Source: a bacterium (GTDB taxonomy: Bacteria > Pseudomonadota > Alphaproteobacteria > Caulobacterales > Hyphomonadaceae). Taken from it: 64,000 bases of DNA. The position numbers were made by a program, and so were the translations under genes. Positions 35,403 through 43,064 of this stretch are shown piece after piece. Positions within the stretch are counted from its first letter, which is position 1. Every line of letters begins with the position of its first letter. The notes beneath the pieces were generated by a model. It had not been told where the DNA came from, made no database searches, and saw only the letters and a program-made list of their open reading frames with translations. Location: contig WGML01000002.1 of the NCBI GenBank assembly GCA_016125045.1, positions 1 to 64,000 on the forward strand, written 5' to 3'.

Positions 35403-36443
35403 TTAAACCTCGCCGGCGTCGGCGATCTCGACGATGCGGCGGCCGAACGCCGGGCCGGTGAACAGATCGATGAAGGCCTGCGGCGCCGCGCCGAGGCCGC
35501 GATACCGATGTTCCTGAAACTTCACCTCGCCGCTCTCGATCATCGCTCCAAGCTGCGCCTGGGCGTCGGGAAACGCCTTGAGATCGTCGAAGACGACGAG
35601 ACCCTCCATGCGCAGGCGGTTGGCGATGAAATAGCGCGTGTTATGGACGCCCGGCGCTTCGCCCGCCGCCAGATTATAGTCGGCGAGCTGTCCGGAGATC
35701 ACGATGCGGCCGCCGGGCCGCAGCAGCGGGATCACCGTGTCGATCATCTCGTTGCCGACATTGTCGAACAGGACGTCATAGCCCTCGGGGCTCGCCGCCT
35801 TCAACGCCGCCTGGAGGTCTGTGGCGGCGCGGTAGTCAACGACCTCGTGCGCACCGGCCGCCGCGCGAAGCCACTCGGCTTTTTCCTCCCCGCCCGCGAC
35901 TCCGACGATCCGCGCGGCGCCTATGGAGCGGGCGATCTGCACTGCGGTCGCGCCGACCGGCCCCGCCGCGGACGTTATCAGCACGCGTTCGCCGGGCGCG
36001 AGGCGAGCGACGCGCTTCAGGCCGAACCATGCGGTCATTCCCGGGACGCCGAGGACGCCGATCCATAGGGAAAGCGGCAGGCGGAGGTGCGGAATCTTCT
36101 GGATGTAGCCGCGGCCGGGAAACACCGCATGCTCCGCCCAGCCTCCGCCGGATGCAACCAGATCACCGACCGCGAACCGGTCATTGGCGGTCGCGATCAC
36201 CTCGCCGACCGCGAAACCGTCGATCGGGTCGCCGATGCGCAAGGGCGGGGCGTAGCTGGCGCCGGACGACAGTCTCGATCTCGTGCCGGGATCGAGCGAG
36301 AAGCACAGCGTGCGGGTGAGCACCTCGCCGTCCTTCAGCGGGCCGATGGGATGGCCTTCGATCCGGAAATTCTGCAGCGTCGGCAGGCCCGCCGCCTGCG
36401 ATGCGAGGACGATGCGGCGTGTTTCGGCGGGAAGGTCGGTCAT
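35403..36443 (-). CDS. NADP-dependent MDR oxidoreductase (CurA / alkenal reductase type)
   Basis: This 346-residue medium-chain reductase lacks the zinc ligands of alcohol dehydrogenases. It matches the CurA/prostaglandin-reductase group: LKDGEVLTRTLCFSLDPGTR, LGVPGMTAWFGL and the cofactor motif VLITSAAGPVGATAVQIAR. It continues with YDVLFDNVGNEMIDTVIPLL. These enzymes reduce alpha,beta-unsaturated carbonyls with NADPH. It is the first gene of the minus-strand operon 36443-32276, separated by 6 bases from the enoyl-CoA hydratase gene. The ATG at 36443 gives MTDLPAETRRIVLAS; the frame upstream lacks MDR sequence. tRNA-Thr lies 207 bases upstream on the same strand. Confidence 0.92.
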   Translation of the reverse strand: MTDLPAETRRIVLASQAAGLPTLQNFRIEGHPIGPLKDGEVLTRTLCFSLDPGTRSRLSSGASYAPPLRIGDPIDGFAVGEVIATANDRFAVGDLVASGGGWAEHAVFPGRGYIQKIPHLRLPLSLWIGVLGVPGMTAWFGLKRVARLAPGERVLITSAAGPVGATAVQIARSIGAARIVGVAGGEEKAEWLRAAAGAHEVVDYRAATDLQAALKAASPEGYDVLFDNVGNEMIDTVIPLLRPGGRIVISGQLADYNLAAGEAPGVHNTRYFIANRLRMEGLVVFDDLKAFPDAQAQLGAMIESGEVKFQEHRYRGLGAAPQAFIDLFTGPAFGRRIVEIADAGEV

Positions 36444-36650
36444 CGGTCGCGCTGCGCCTCGGGTGCCTGCCGCCCCGGTGACGGGCCGGGTGACGGGGTC
36501 TGGTGACGGGTTTTGGCGACACTCGCGCGTTTTCTTCAGCCGGTCCATGTCAAACGCACGGACGCAAGTTGGACGGCGCGGAGGCGGATGTGCGGACGCG
36601 GGGCTCGGGCGCGACGTTCCTGCCCAGCGGTGGGAAGGGATGGCCAGGAA

Positions 36651-36726
36651 TGGTGCCGCGTAGGTGACTTGAACACCTGACCCCCGCATTACGAATGCGG
36701 TGCTCTACCAGCTGAGCTAACGCGGC
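36651..36726 (-). tRNA. tRNA-Thr (anticodon CGT)
   Basis: Read on the minus strand, the 76-base gene starts GCCGCGTTAGCTCAGCTGG. The acceptor arms GCCGCGT/ACGCGGC pair fully. The D-arm GCTC/GAGC and the anticodon arm CCGCA-TTCGTAA-TGCGG are clear, and the T-arm is AGGTG-TTCAAGT-CACCT. The anticodon CGT reads ACG (Thr). Discriminator A and a genome-encoded CCA follow. Confidence 0.97.
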
Positions 36727-36949
36727 TCTTGTCCGTCGTCGTCCTTGAGCGTCTTGGTGGGACTTCGGACGGTGAGCCTATACCCTGCGCCGCCGGCGGA
36801 AGGCAAGGCGATCCCCTCAACCGAAGGCGGCCTCCTCCGCCGGGGCTGGCGCGCTGGAAGGGCTCTAGGTTTGTATGGGCCTTGGGGCGCACCGTGGGAC
36901 GGACGACCCCGAGGCGATTTCCCCGCGCGGCGGCGTGCGACCCGGTGTA

Positions 36950-36979
36950 GTCTCCGCCATCGGTCGCTTTCGCGGAGAC
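36950..36979 (+). promoter_or_regulatory. Inverted repeat able to hide the ribosome binding site of the cupin gene
   Basis: GTCTCCGC (36950-36957) and GCGGAGAC (36972-36979) are perfect 8-bp inverted arms around a 14-base loop. The right arm includes GGAG, the likely Shine-Dalgarno of the gene starting at 36984. As RNA the hairpin would block ribosome entry; as DNA it could be an operator. Confidence 0.55.
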
Positions 36980-36983
36980 GGAC

Positions 36984-37385
36984 ATGACGGCGCATCGCAT
37001 CGATTCAAACCCCATCCATCTTGGCCTTGGCGCGTCAGCAGTGGTCGAGCCGGAGTTTGGAGGCGGGATGGCGTGGTATGAGGCCTATGGCGACCGCCAT
37101 GACGCAGCGGACGGTGCGGAGGGCCGCCTCGTCACCCGCCACACCTTCACCGCGCCGTGGGACTCATGGGAGATGCACCCTGAGGGCGATGAGGTCGTGT
37201 TGTGCCTTGAGGGCGAGATGGTGCTGCATCAGGACTTTCCGAACGGGACGACGGCAAGCGTCAGGCTGGCCGCGGGGGAGTATGTCATCAATCTGCGCGG
37301 GGTCTGGCACACGGCGGATGTCCACGGGTCGGCGACGGCGCTCTTCATCACCGCCGGGCTCGGCACTCAGCACCGGCCGAGATGA
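36984..37385 (+). CDS. Small cupin-domain protein
   Basis: This 133-residue protein is a single cupin: FTAPWDSWEMHPEGDEVVLCLEGEM resembles cupin motif 1 and AAGEYVINLRGVWHTADV motif 2. Candidate metal ligands are His in EMHPEGDE, the following Glu, and His in GVWHTAD. It may be a sugar isomerase, a dioxygenase or a binding protein; no substrate is evident. Its stop overlaps the GtrA gene start by 4 bases, so the two are co-translated. Translation may be gated by the hairpin at 36950-36979. Confidence 0.82.
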   Translation: MTAHRIDSNPIHLGLGASAVVEPEFGGGMAWYEAYGDRHDAADGAEGRLVTRHTFTAPWDSWEMHPEGDEVVLCLEGEMVLHQDFPNGTTASVRLAAGEYVINLRGVWHTADVHGSATALFITAGLGTQHRPR

Positions 37386-37819
37386 GCGATCCGGTTGCGT
37401 CACCGGCGGACGCGGGCGGCGGCATGTCGCTGCGCGAGTTCGTGCGCTTTCTTGCAGCCGGCGGGGTGGCCGCCTGCATCAATCTTGCGGCCCGCTATGT
37501 AATCGATCTGGTGTTGCCGTTCGAGGCGGCGGTCGCCATCGCCTACCTGATCGGCATGGCGGTCGCGTTCATTCTGTTCCAGCGAACGATCTTCGACCAT
37601 CCCGGCACGTCGCTGAAGCGCAGGATCTGGCGCTTTTCGGTGGTCAATGCGGTCGGCTTCTGCCTTGCGCTCGGGCTGAGCGCCTTGTTTGCGCGGGTGG
37701 TGCTGCCGGCCATGGGGTGGACGTTCCGGCCGTTCGAGGTCGCGCATCTCATCGGCGTCGCGGCGCCCGCGGTCTCGAGCTATTTCGGACACAAATTCTG
37801 GACCTTCCGGGCGGGTTGA
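37382..37819 (+). CDS. GtrA-family membrane protein
   Basis: This 145-residue protein has four predicted transmembrane helices in the GtrA pattern: REFVRFLAAGGVAACINLAARY, IAYLIGMAVAFILFQRTIF, FSVVNAVGFCLALGLSALF and GVAAPAVSSYFGHKFWTFR. The final NxxxS/FxxKFWTF signature is well preserved. GtrA proteins help move or deliver polyprenyl-phosphate-linked sugars across the inner membrane. In mycobacteria a GtrA protein (Rv3789) belongs to the decaprenylphosphoryl-arabinose system. The gene here is convergent, 26 bases apart, with a HAD-UbiA fusion of the type that starts such a pathway, which supports a linked role. Confidence 0.92.
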   Translation: MSDPVASPADAGGGMSLREFVRFLAAGGVAACINLAARYVIDLVLPFEAAVAIAYLIGMAVAFILFQRTIFDHPGTSLKRRIWRFSVVNAVGFCLALGLSALFARVVLPAMGWTFRPFEVAHLIGVAAPAVSSYFGHKFWTFRAG

Positions 37820-37845
37820 CGCGCGGGGCCGCTGGCTCGGAGAAG

Positions 37846-39354
37846 TCAGGCCGGCAGGAAGGCGGCGACGCCGAACACCGCGAACAACAGCCCGCCGAGC
37901 GCGAGGCTGAGGCGGTCCTTGACCGCGAAGGCGACGGGGTCATCGTCCAGCTCGCCGCGATTGGCGAGTAGCCAGACTCGCGACAGCCAGAGCGTGATGA
38001 TGACCGGCGCCCCCCAGAGCGCGTCGGGGCGGGCGTAGAGACCGGACGTCTGCGCTGAATCCATGATGTAGAGGGCGAGAATGAGCGGAGTCGCCGCCGC
38101 CGAAGCGAGGCCGAGACCGAGGGTCAGGGGCGCATCCTCGGCCCGGTAGCCGCGATGCTTGAGCTTGTCCTTGCCCGCACGCGCCGCCCGCACGACCTCG
38201 ACATGGCGCTTGGCGACTGACAGCGAGAAGAACAGGAACATCGAGAACGCGAGCAGCCATTCGGTGATCGCCACCCCCGAGAGCACGCCGCCCATATAGA
38301 GCCGCAGCGTGTAAAGCCCGGCGAGGATCATCGCATCGAGCAGAGGCGCGCGCTTGAGCGCGAAGGAATAGGAGAGCGTCGCCGCGAGATAGATCGCCAT
38401 CTCCAGCGCGAAGGCGGGCGACAGGAACACCGCCCCCACCATCGCGCCCGCCATCATCGCGATCGCGGCGGACAGTCCGTGGGCGAGATCGAGCCGGCCG
38501 GCGGCGAAGGGACGGTGGCGTTTTGTGGGGTGTGCGCGGTCAGAGGCAAGATCGAGCAGATCGTTGAGGAAATAGGTGCCGGACGCGAGCGCGCACATGC
38601 ACAGGAAGCCGAGCGCCGTGCGCAGCATCGCATCGGCGTCGAACATCTGCATGCCAAGGATCGGAGCCACGAACAAAAGGGCGTTCTTCGCCCACTGATG
38701 CGGCCGCATCGCCCGCAGCCAGGTCAGCGCGCCGCCGAGCGGCGAGGGATAGGAGCCCGTCACGGTCACGTTCATCGCGGCGATTCCCCGCGCCCGTCCC
38801 TCCCCGCCGCCGACATGCGCCGCGGCGCTGGCCCGCGACCACACGCCATAGTCGGCGAGGCTGTCGCCGACATATTCAAACCCGTCCGGGAACGCCGCCT
38901 TCAGGAGTTCGCCCTTGCGGGCGCCCTTGTTGTTGCGCTCGCCGTCGCTGCCGATCGCCCGGTCGAAACAGCCAAAGCGCGCGGCGACCCGGTCAACGAT
39001 GCCCTGATCGGCCGCCGACACGAGCCAGACCGGCCGACCCTCCGCCCGCGCACGCTCGATGTGCGCCATGATGTCGGGGTTTTCGGGCAACAGATCGACA
39101 TCGACCTCGCTGCCCTCGGTCGTCGCCGCCTTGAAACGCGGCCGCCCATGGATGAGCAGGCCGAGGCTCGCGAGCGTGCGCAGGGGACGGGTGCGCAGAT
39201 TGTCCAGAAACGCCTCGATCAGCGTGTCGGTCTTGAGGAGGGTTCCGTCGAGGTCTACGGCGAGCGGCAGCGGCCTCGCCGGCGGCGGCGCCGGCCCCGT
39301 GTCGCCAACCCCGCGAGATCGGGGACCCTGTTTCGTCCCCGCCGTTTCAGGCAT
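37846..39354 (-). CDS. HAD-phosphatase / UbiA-type prenyltransferase fusion (decaprenyl-phosphate phosphoribosyltransferase-like)
   Basis: This 502-residue protein joins two enzymes. The N-terminal HAD domain has motif I VDLDGTLLKTD (Asp34, Asp36), a Ser motif II in VWLVSAADQ, and FEYVGDSLADYGVW as motif IV. From about residue 205 follows a UbiA fold with about eight helices. Its motif NDLLDLASDRAHPTKRHRP (near residues 262-280) matches the NDxxDxxxDxxHPxKRxRP pattern of decaprenyl-phosphate phosphoribosyltransferase rather than of ubiquinone UbiA. The fused phosphatase could remove the 5-phosphate of the product, giving polyprenyl-phosphoryl-ribose. The start overlaps the dapF stop by 8 bases. 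The convergent neighbour is a GtrA protein. Confidence 0.88.
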   Translation of the reverse strand: MPETAGTKQGPRSRGVGDTGPAPPPARPLPLAVDLDGTLLKTDTLIEAFLDNLRTRPLRTLASLGLLIHGRPRFKAATTEGSEVDVDLLPENPDIMAHIERARAEGRPVWLVSAADQGIVDRVAARFGCFDRAIGSDGERNNKGARKGELLKAAFPDGFEYVGDSLADYGVWSRASAAAHVGGGEGRARGIAAMNVTVTGSYPSPLGGALTWLRAMRPHQWAKNALLFVAPILGMQMFDADAMLRTALGFLCMCALASGTYFLNDLLDLASDRAHPTKRHRPFAAGRLDLAHGLSAAIAMMAGAMVGAVFLSPAFALEMAIYLAATLSYSFALKRAPLLDAMILAGLYTLRLYMGGVLSGVAITEWLLAFSMFLFFSLSVAKRHVEVVRAARAGKDKLKHRGYRAEDAPLTLGLGLASAAATPLILALYIMDSAQTSGLYARPDALWGAPVIITLWLSRVWLLANRGELDDDPVAFAVKDRLSLALGGLLFAVFGVAAFLPA

Positions 39355-40198
39355 GAGGCTTGGGCCGCCGGAGAGGGCCGCCGAGCCGGCTCTCGAATTC
39401 GAGTTCGACGGGTCCGGTCATGATCACCCGGTCGTCGCTCCCCCGCCATTCGATGTCCAGGTCGCCGCCATCCGTCGTCACGCGCACGATCCGGTCGGTG
39501 AGCTTGCGCCGGTGCGCCGCCACCACGGAGGCGCAGGCGCCGGTGCCGCAGGCCCTGGTGAGGCCCGCGCCGCGTTCCCATACGCGCAGCCGGATGTGCG
39601 AGGCGGACTTCACCTCGGCGAACCCGACATTGACCCCTTGAGGAAACATCGGATGCCACTCGACGAGCGATCCGACGGCCGCGACGTCGATCGTCGAGAC
39701 ATCCGGCACGAAGAACACGACGTGCGGATTGCCCATGTTCACGCACCCCGGAGAGTGCAGATAGGGCGCATCGATCGGACCGATTTTCAGATCAATGCCG
39801 CGCGTGTCCATGCGTTCGGCAAGCGGGATTTCCTCCCATTTCAGGAGCGGCGAGCCCATGTCGACGGACACGCGGTCGGCGCCAACAAGCTCCGATTTCA
39901 ACACACCGGCGAGGGTTTCGATACGCTTCACTGGCGGGCCGCCGTCGCGGGCGAGCAGCCATCCCACCGCGCGCGCGCCGTTGCCGCAGGCCGCGACCTC
40001 GCCTCCGTCGGCGTTCCAGATGCGCATGAAGGCGTCGCCGCGGATCGAATGCTCGATCGCGATCACCTGATCGGCGCCGGCGCCGTCTGTCGGGTGGGCG
40101 ATGCGGCGGATCTGTTCAGCGGACAGGTTGAGCGCCTCTCCCCGAGCGTCGAGGATGACGAACGCATTGCCGGCCCCGTTCATCTTGTAGAGCTTCAT
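39347..40198 (-). CDS. dapF: Diaminopimelate epimerase
   Basis: This 283-residue cytosolic enzyme turns LL-diaminopimelate into the meso form for lysine and peptidoglycan synthesis. Both catalytic Cys motifs are present: VAACGNGARAVG and TRACGTGACASV. The N-terminal KMNGAGNAFVILDAR and the HPTDGAGADQVIAIE segment are classical. Normal length. It is the upstream partner of the HAD-UbiA gene, whose start overlaps its stop by 8 bases. Confidence 0.97.
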   Translation of the reverse strand: MKLYKMNGAGNAFVILDARGEALNLSAEQIRRIAHPTDGAGADQVIAIEHSIRGDAFMRIWNADGGEVAACGNGARAVGWLLARDGGPPVKRIETLAGVLKSELVGADRVSVDMGSPLLKWEEIPLAERMDTRGIDLKIGPIDAPYLHSPGCVNMGNPHVVFFVPDVSTIDVAAVGSLVEWHPMFPQGVNVGFAEVKSASHIRLRVWERGAGLTRACGTGACASVVAAHRRKLTDRIVRVTTDGGDLDIEWRGSDDRVIMTGPVELEFESRLGGPLRRPKPHA

Positions 40199-40276
40199 GC
40201 GCGCGATTTAGGCTGTGTCGGGGCTTTTCGCCAACCCCCGCACCTCCGAACCGGTCGGATCGGTTGCTGGTGCGCT

Positions 40277-40738
40277 TCAGCGTCCGGGGCGGGAGAACAG
40301 CATCGCCTGCTCGACGGATGCGGGCGTCTGGCGCTTCGGCGCGCCCGGATTCGGCAGGCGGAACGCCATCGGCGCGGACACCTGCCGCACCCCGCCTTCG
40401 CCGCCGGGCGCATCATAGCGCAGCTCGGCCTCGATCAGCGTCTCCTCGAGGTCGACGCGCCAGGAATAGTCGAGCGTGACGCCGCGCGCCGCGAGGTCCT
40501 GTTGCTTGGCGCGCAGTGCGTCGAGCGGGCGGGAGTTGCGCACGAGGCCGTCGTCGCCAAAGGTGAGGACGCCCTCCGAGCCGATGGCGGCGGCGATTTC
40601 CTGCCGGAGCGCGAGCGAAGCGCCGCAGTCCGGCGACGCCATCAGGGTGGCCGCGATGCATCCTGTGAAGAGAAAGCTGAGCATGGGTTTCGTGTTCCAG
40701 AATGGGTCGGCGAGGCGTTTGAACCTCAGGAGCTTCAT
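40277..40738 (-). CDS. Small exported hypothetical protein
   Basis: I do not recognise this protein of about 153 residues. An internal hydrophobic stretch (MLSFLFTGCIAATLMASP) looks like a signal peptide. It is followed by a mature region that predicts as alternating helix and strand, including DCGASLALRQEIAAAIGSEG and LDYSWRVDLEETLIEAELRYD, with a Pro/Arg-rich end. Two starts are possible: ATG at 40738, which places 18 residues before the hydrophobic stretch, and ATG at 40684, which begins directly with it. Neither has a strong ribosome site. The much longer open frame upstream runs antisense to the peptidase gene at 40889 and is not coding. Confidence 0.6.
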   Translation of the reverse strand: MKLLRFKRLADPFWNTKPMLSFLFTGCIAATLMASPDCGASLALRQEIAAAIGSEGVLTFGDDGLVRNSRPLDALRAKQQDLAARGVTLDYSWRVDLEETLIEAELRYDAPGGEGGVRQVSAPMAFRLPNPGAPKRQTPASVEQAMLFSRPGR

Positions 40739-40888
40739 CGGGGGTTCAACATTCGCGCCAGAGTTGATCCCCTCAATGGACGCGTGGAAATCCGAATGCT
40801 CGCCTTGCTCCATGCGCGCCGCCGCGCGATGGTGCGCGCCGGACGATTGGACGACCAAGACTGCGGCAAGGATGCGGAAAGAGGATGA

Positions 40889-43039
40889 ATGATGGGCTGG
40901 TTCAACACGGGATCGATGCTTGCAGCGGTCGCACTCGCCGCGACGGCTTGCTCGCCGAACGCTCCGGCGGTGGATGCTAAGCCGATGACGGGCCCTGAAT
41001 CCTTCGATTCCGCCGCGCATCTCTGGCTTGAGGAGGTTGAGGGTGAACGCGCGCTCGACTGGGTGCGGTCGCAGAATGACCGCACGCTCGGCAAGCTCCA
41101 GTCCGACCCGCGCTACGAGCCCTTCTACAATGAGGCGCTGCGCATCGCGCAGTCGAAGGAACGCATCCCCTATGGCGCGATCCGCAAGGGCGCCGTCTAC
41201 AATTTCTGGCAGGACGAAACCCACGTCCGAGGAATATGGCGGCGCACGCCGATCGCGTCCTACACGACCGACGCCCCGAGGTGGGAGACGCTGCTCGACA
41301 TCGACGCCCTGGCCGCCGCGGAGAATGCGAACTGGGTCTACAAGGGCGTCTCCTGTCGCGCGCCGGATTATGTGCAGTGCCTCGTCTCGCTGTCGGACGG
41401 CGGCAAGGACGCCGTGCGAGTCCGCGAGTTCGACGCCGCGAAGAAGGCCTTCGTGCCGGGCGGGTTTGATCTGCCGGAGGCAAAATCGAACATCGAATGG
41501 GTCGACGCCGACACCCTGCTCGTGTCGACCGACTGGGGCGAGGGAACGCTCACCGAGTCCGGCTATCCGTTCATCGTGAAAGTGCTGAAGCGCGGGCAGG
41601 CGCTCGCCGACGCGCGTGAAGTGTTCCGCGGAACGGTCGAGGATGTCGGCGTGTTTCCGGCGGCGTTCGATCAGGCCGACGGATCGCGCTGGCTTGGCGT
41701 CGCGCGCGCCGAAACCTTCTTCACCTCGTCCTACCACATCTTCCGCGACCTCGATTCAACACCCGTGAAGGTGCCGCTGCCGCCAAAAGCGACGCCGCAA
41801 GGCTTGTTCGACGGTGCGCTGGTTGCGACGCTGGAGGAGGATTGGGCGCCGGACGGGCAAGGGTCATACGAGAACGGCGAACTCGTCGCGCTCGACTGGG
41901 CGAGCTTCCTGAAAGATGGATCACTCACCGAGGTTCGGTCGCTGTTCAAGCCGACGCCGCTGCAGGCGATCCAGGGCGTCGGGATCACGAAGGACTCCCT
42001 CCTGCTGACGATATCGGACACGGTGGTGCTGAAAGTTCTGTCGCGCGACCGCATCGCCGTCGCCCAGCCGTGGACCGAGGTTGCGCTGCCCGGGTCGGGA
42101 TCGGCCGGTGTGATCTACTCCGACGTTGCGGAATCGCAGGCTTTCCTCGGCTATGAGGGCTATCTGAACCCGGACTCGATCTATCTCTACAACGCGCAGT
42201 CAGGCGCGCTCGCGACCGTGAAGTCGCTGCCGCCCTGGTTTGACGCCTCGCCCTACAAGGTTGAACAATTCGAGGCGACGTCGACGGACGGTACGAGCAT
42301 CCCCTATTTCGTGGTGCGTTCGAAGGCGGAGACCACGGGTCCGCAGCCGACCCTGCTCTATGGCTATGGCGGCTTTCAGGTCTCCCAGACGCCCAATTAT
42401 TCGGGCACGGTCGGCAAGCTGTGGCTTGAGCAGGGCGGGGTCTATGCGGTCGCCAACATTCGCGGCGGCGGCGAATTCGGACCGGCCTGGCATCAGGCGG
42501 GGCTGAAGACCAAGCGCCAGATCGTCTATGACGATTTTATCGCCGTCGCCGAAGACATGATCGCCCGCGGCATCACCTCGCCGCAGAAGCTCGGCGCGAT
42601 GGGCGGATCGAATGGCGGATTGTTGATGGGGGTGATGTTCACCCAGCGTCCCGACCTGTTCAATGCGATCGTCTGCCAGGTGCCGCTGCTCGACATGCTG
42701 CGCTACCACCTTCTGCTCGCGGGCGCGTCCTGGATGGATGAATACGGCGATCCGGATGTGCCGGAGGAGCGGGCCTGGCTCGAAAAGCTGTCACCCTATC
42801 ACAACATCGATCCGTCGGTGACCTATCCCGAGATCTACTTTGAAACCTCGACGAAGGACGACAGGGTCCATCCGGCGCACGCGCGCAAGATGGCGAAGCG
42901 GCTGGAGGATCTCGGCAAACCCTTCCTCTATTACGAGAACATCGACGGTGGGCACTCAGCGGCGGCGAACCAGCAGGAAGCCGCCCGGCGCGCGGCGCTG
43001 GAGTTCACCTATCTTGCGGAGAAGCTGATCGACGAGTGA
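40889..43039 (+). CDS. Prolyl oligopeptidase family serine peptidase (S9A)
   Basis: This 716-residue exported peptidase has a short signal sequence ending in AATAC (possible lipoprotein at Cys21), a propeller domain and an alpha/beta-hydrolase domain. The catalytic triad is Ser574 in GAMGGSNGGLL, Asp657 or Asp658 in TSTKDDRVHPAHA and His689 in NIDGGHSAAA. The segment YGYGGFQVSQTPNYSG and VYAVANIRGGGEFGPAWH are typical of S9A. It cleaves short peptides after proline. It is convergent with putA, and release of proline peptides next to proline catabolism is suggestive but may be chance. Confidence 0.94.
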   Translation: MMGWFNTGSMLAAVALAATACSPNAPAVDAKPMTGPESFDSAAHLWLEEVEGERALDWVRSQNDRTLGKLQSDPRYEPFYNEALRIAQSKERIPYGAIRKGAVYNFWQDETHVRGIWRRTPIASYTTDAPRWETLLDIDALAAAENANWVYKGVSCRAPDYVQCLVSLSDGGKDAVRVREFDAAKKAFVPGGFDLPEAKSNIEWVDADTLLVSTDWGEGTLTESGYPFIVKVLKRGQALADAREVFRGTVEDVGVFPAAFDQADGSRWLGVARAETFFTSSYHIFRDLDSTPVKVPLPPKATPQGLFDGALVATLEEDWAPDGQGSYENGELVALDWASFLKDGSLTEVRSLFKPTPLQAIQGVGITKDSLLLTISDTVVLKVLSRDRIAVAQPWTEVALPGSGSAGVIYSDVAESQAFLGYEGYLNPDSIYLYNAQSGALATVKSLPPWFDASPYKVEQFEATSTDGTSIPYFVVRSKAETTGPQPTLLYGYGGFQVSQTPNYSGTVGKLWLEQGGVYAVANIRGGGEFGPAWHQAGLKTKRQIVYDDFIAVAEDMIARGITSPQKLGAMGGSNGGLLMGVMFTQRPDLFNAIVCQVPLLDMLRYHLLLAGASWMDEYGDPDVPEERAWLEKLSPYHNIDPSVTYPEIYFETSTKDDRVHPAHARKMAKRLEDLGKPFLYYENIDGGHSAAANQQEAARRAALEFTYLAEKLIDE

Positions 43040-43064
43040 CCGCGTCCGTTGCGCGCAAGCGGGG

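Noticed and set aside
43037..43064. Possible terminator between the convergent peptidase and putA genes
   Set aside because: The arms TGACCGC and GCGGGGTCA pair imperfectly and no T-run follows.
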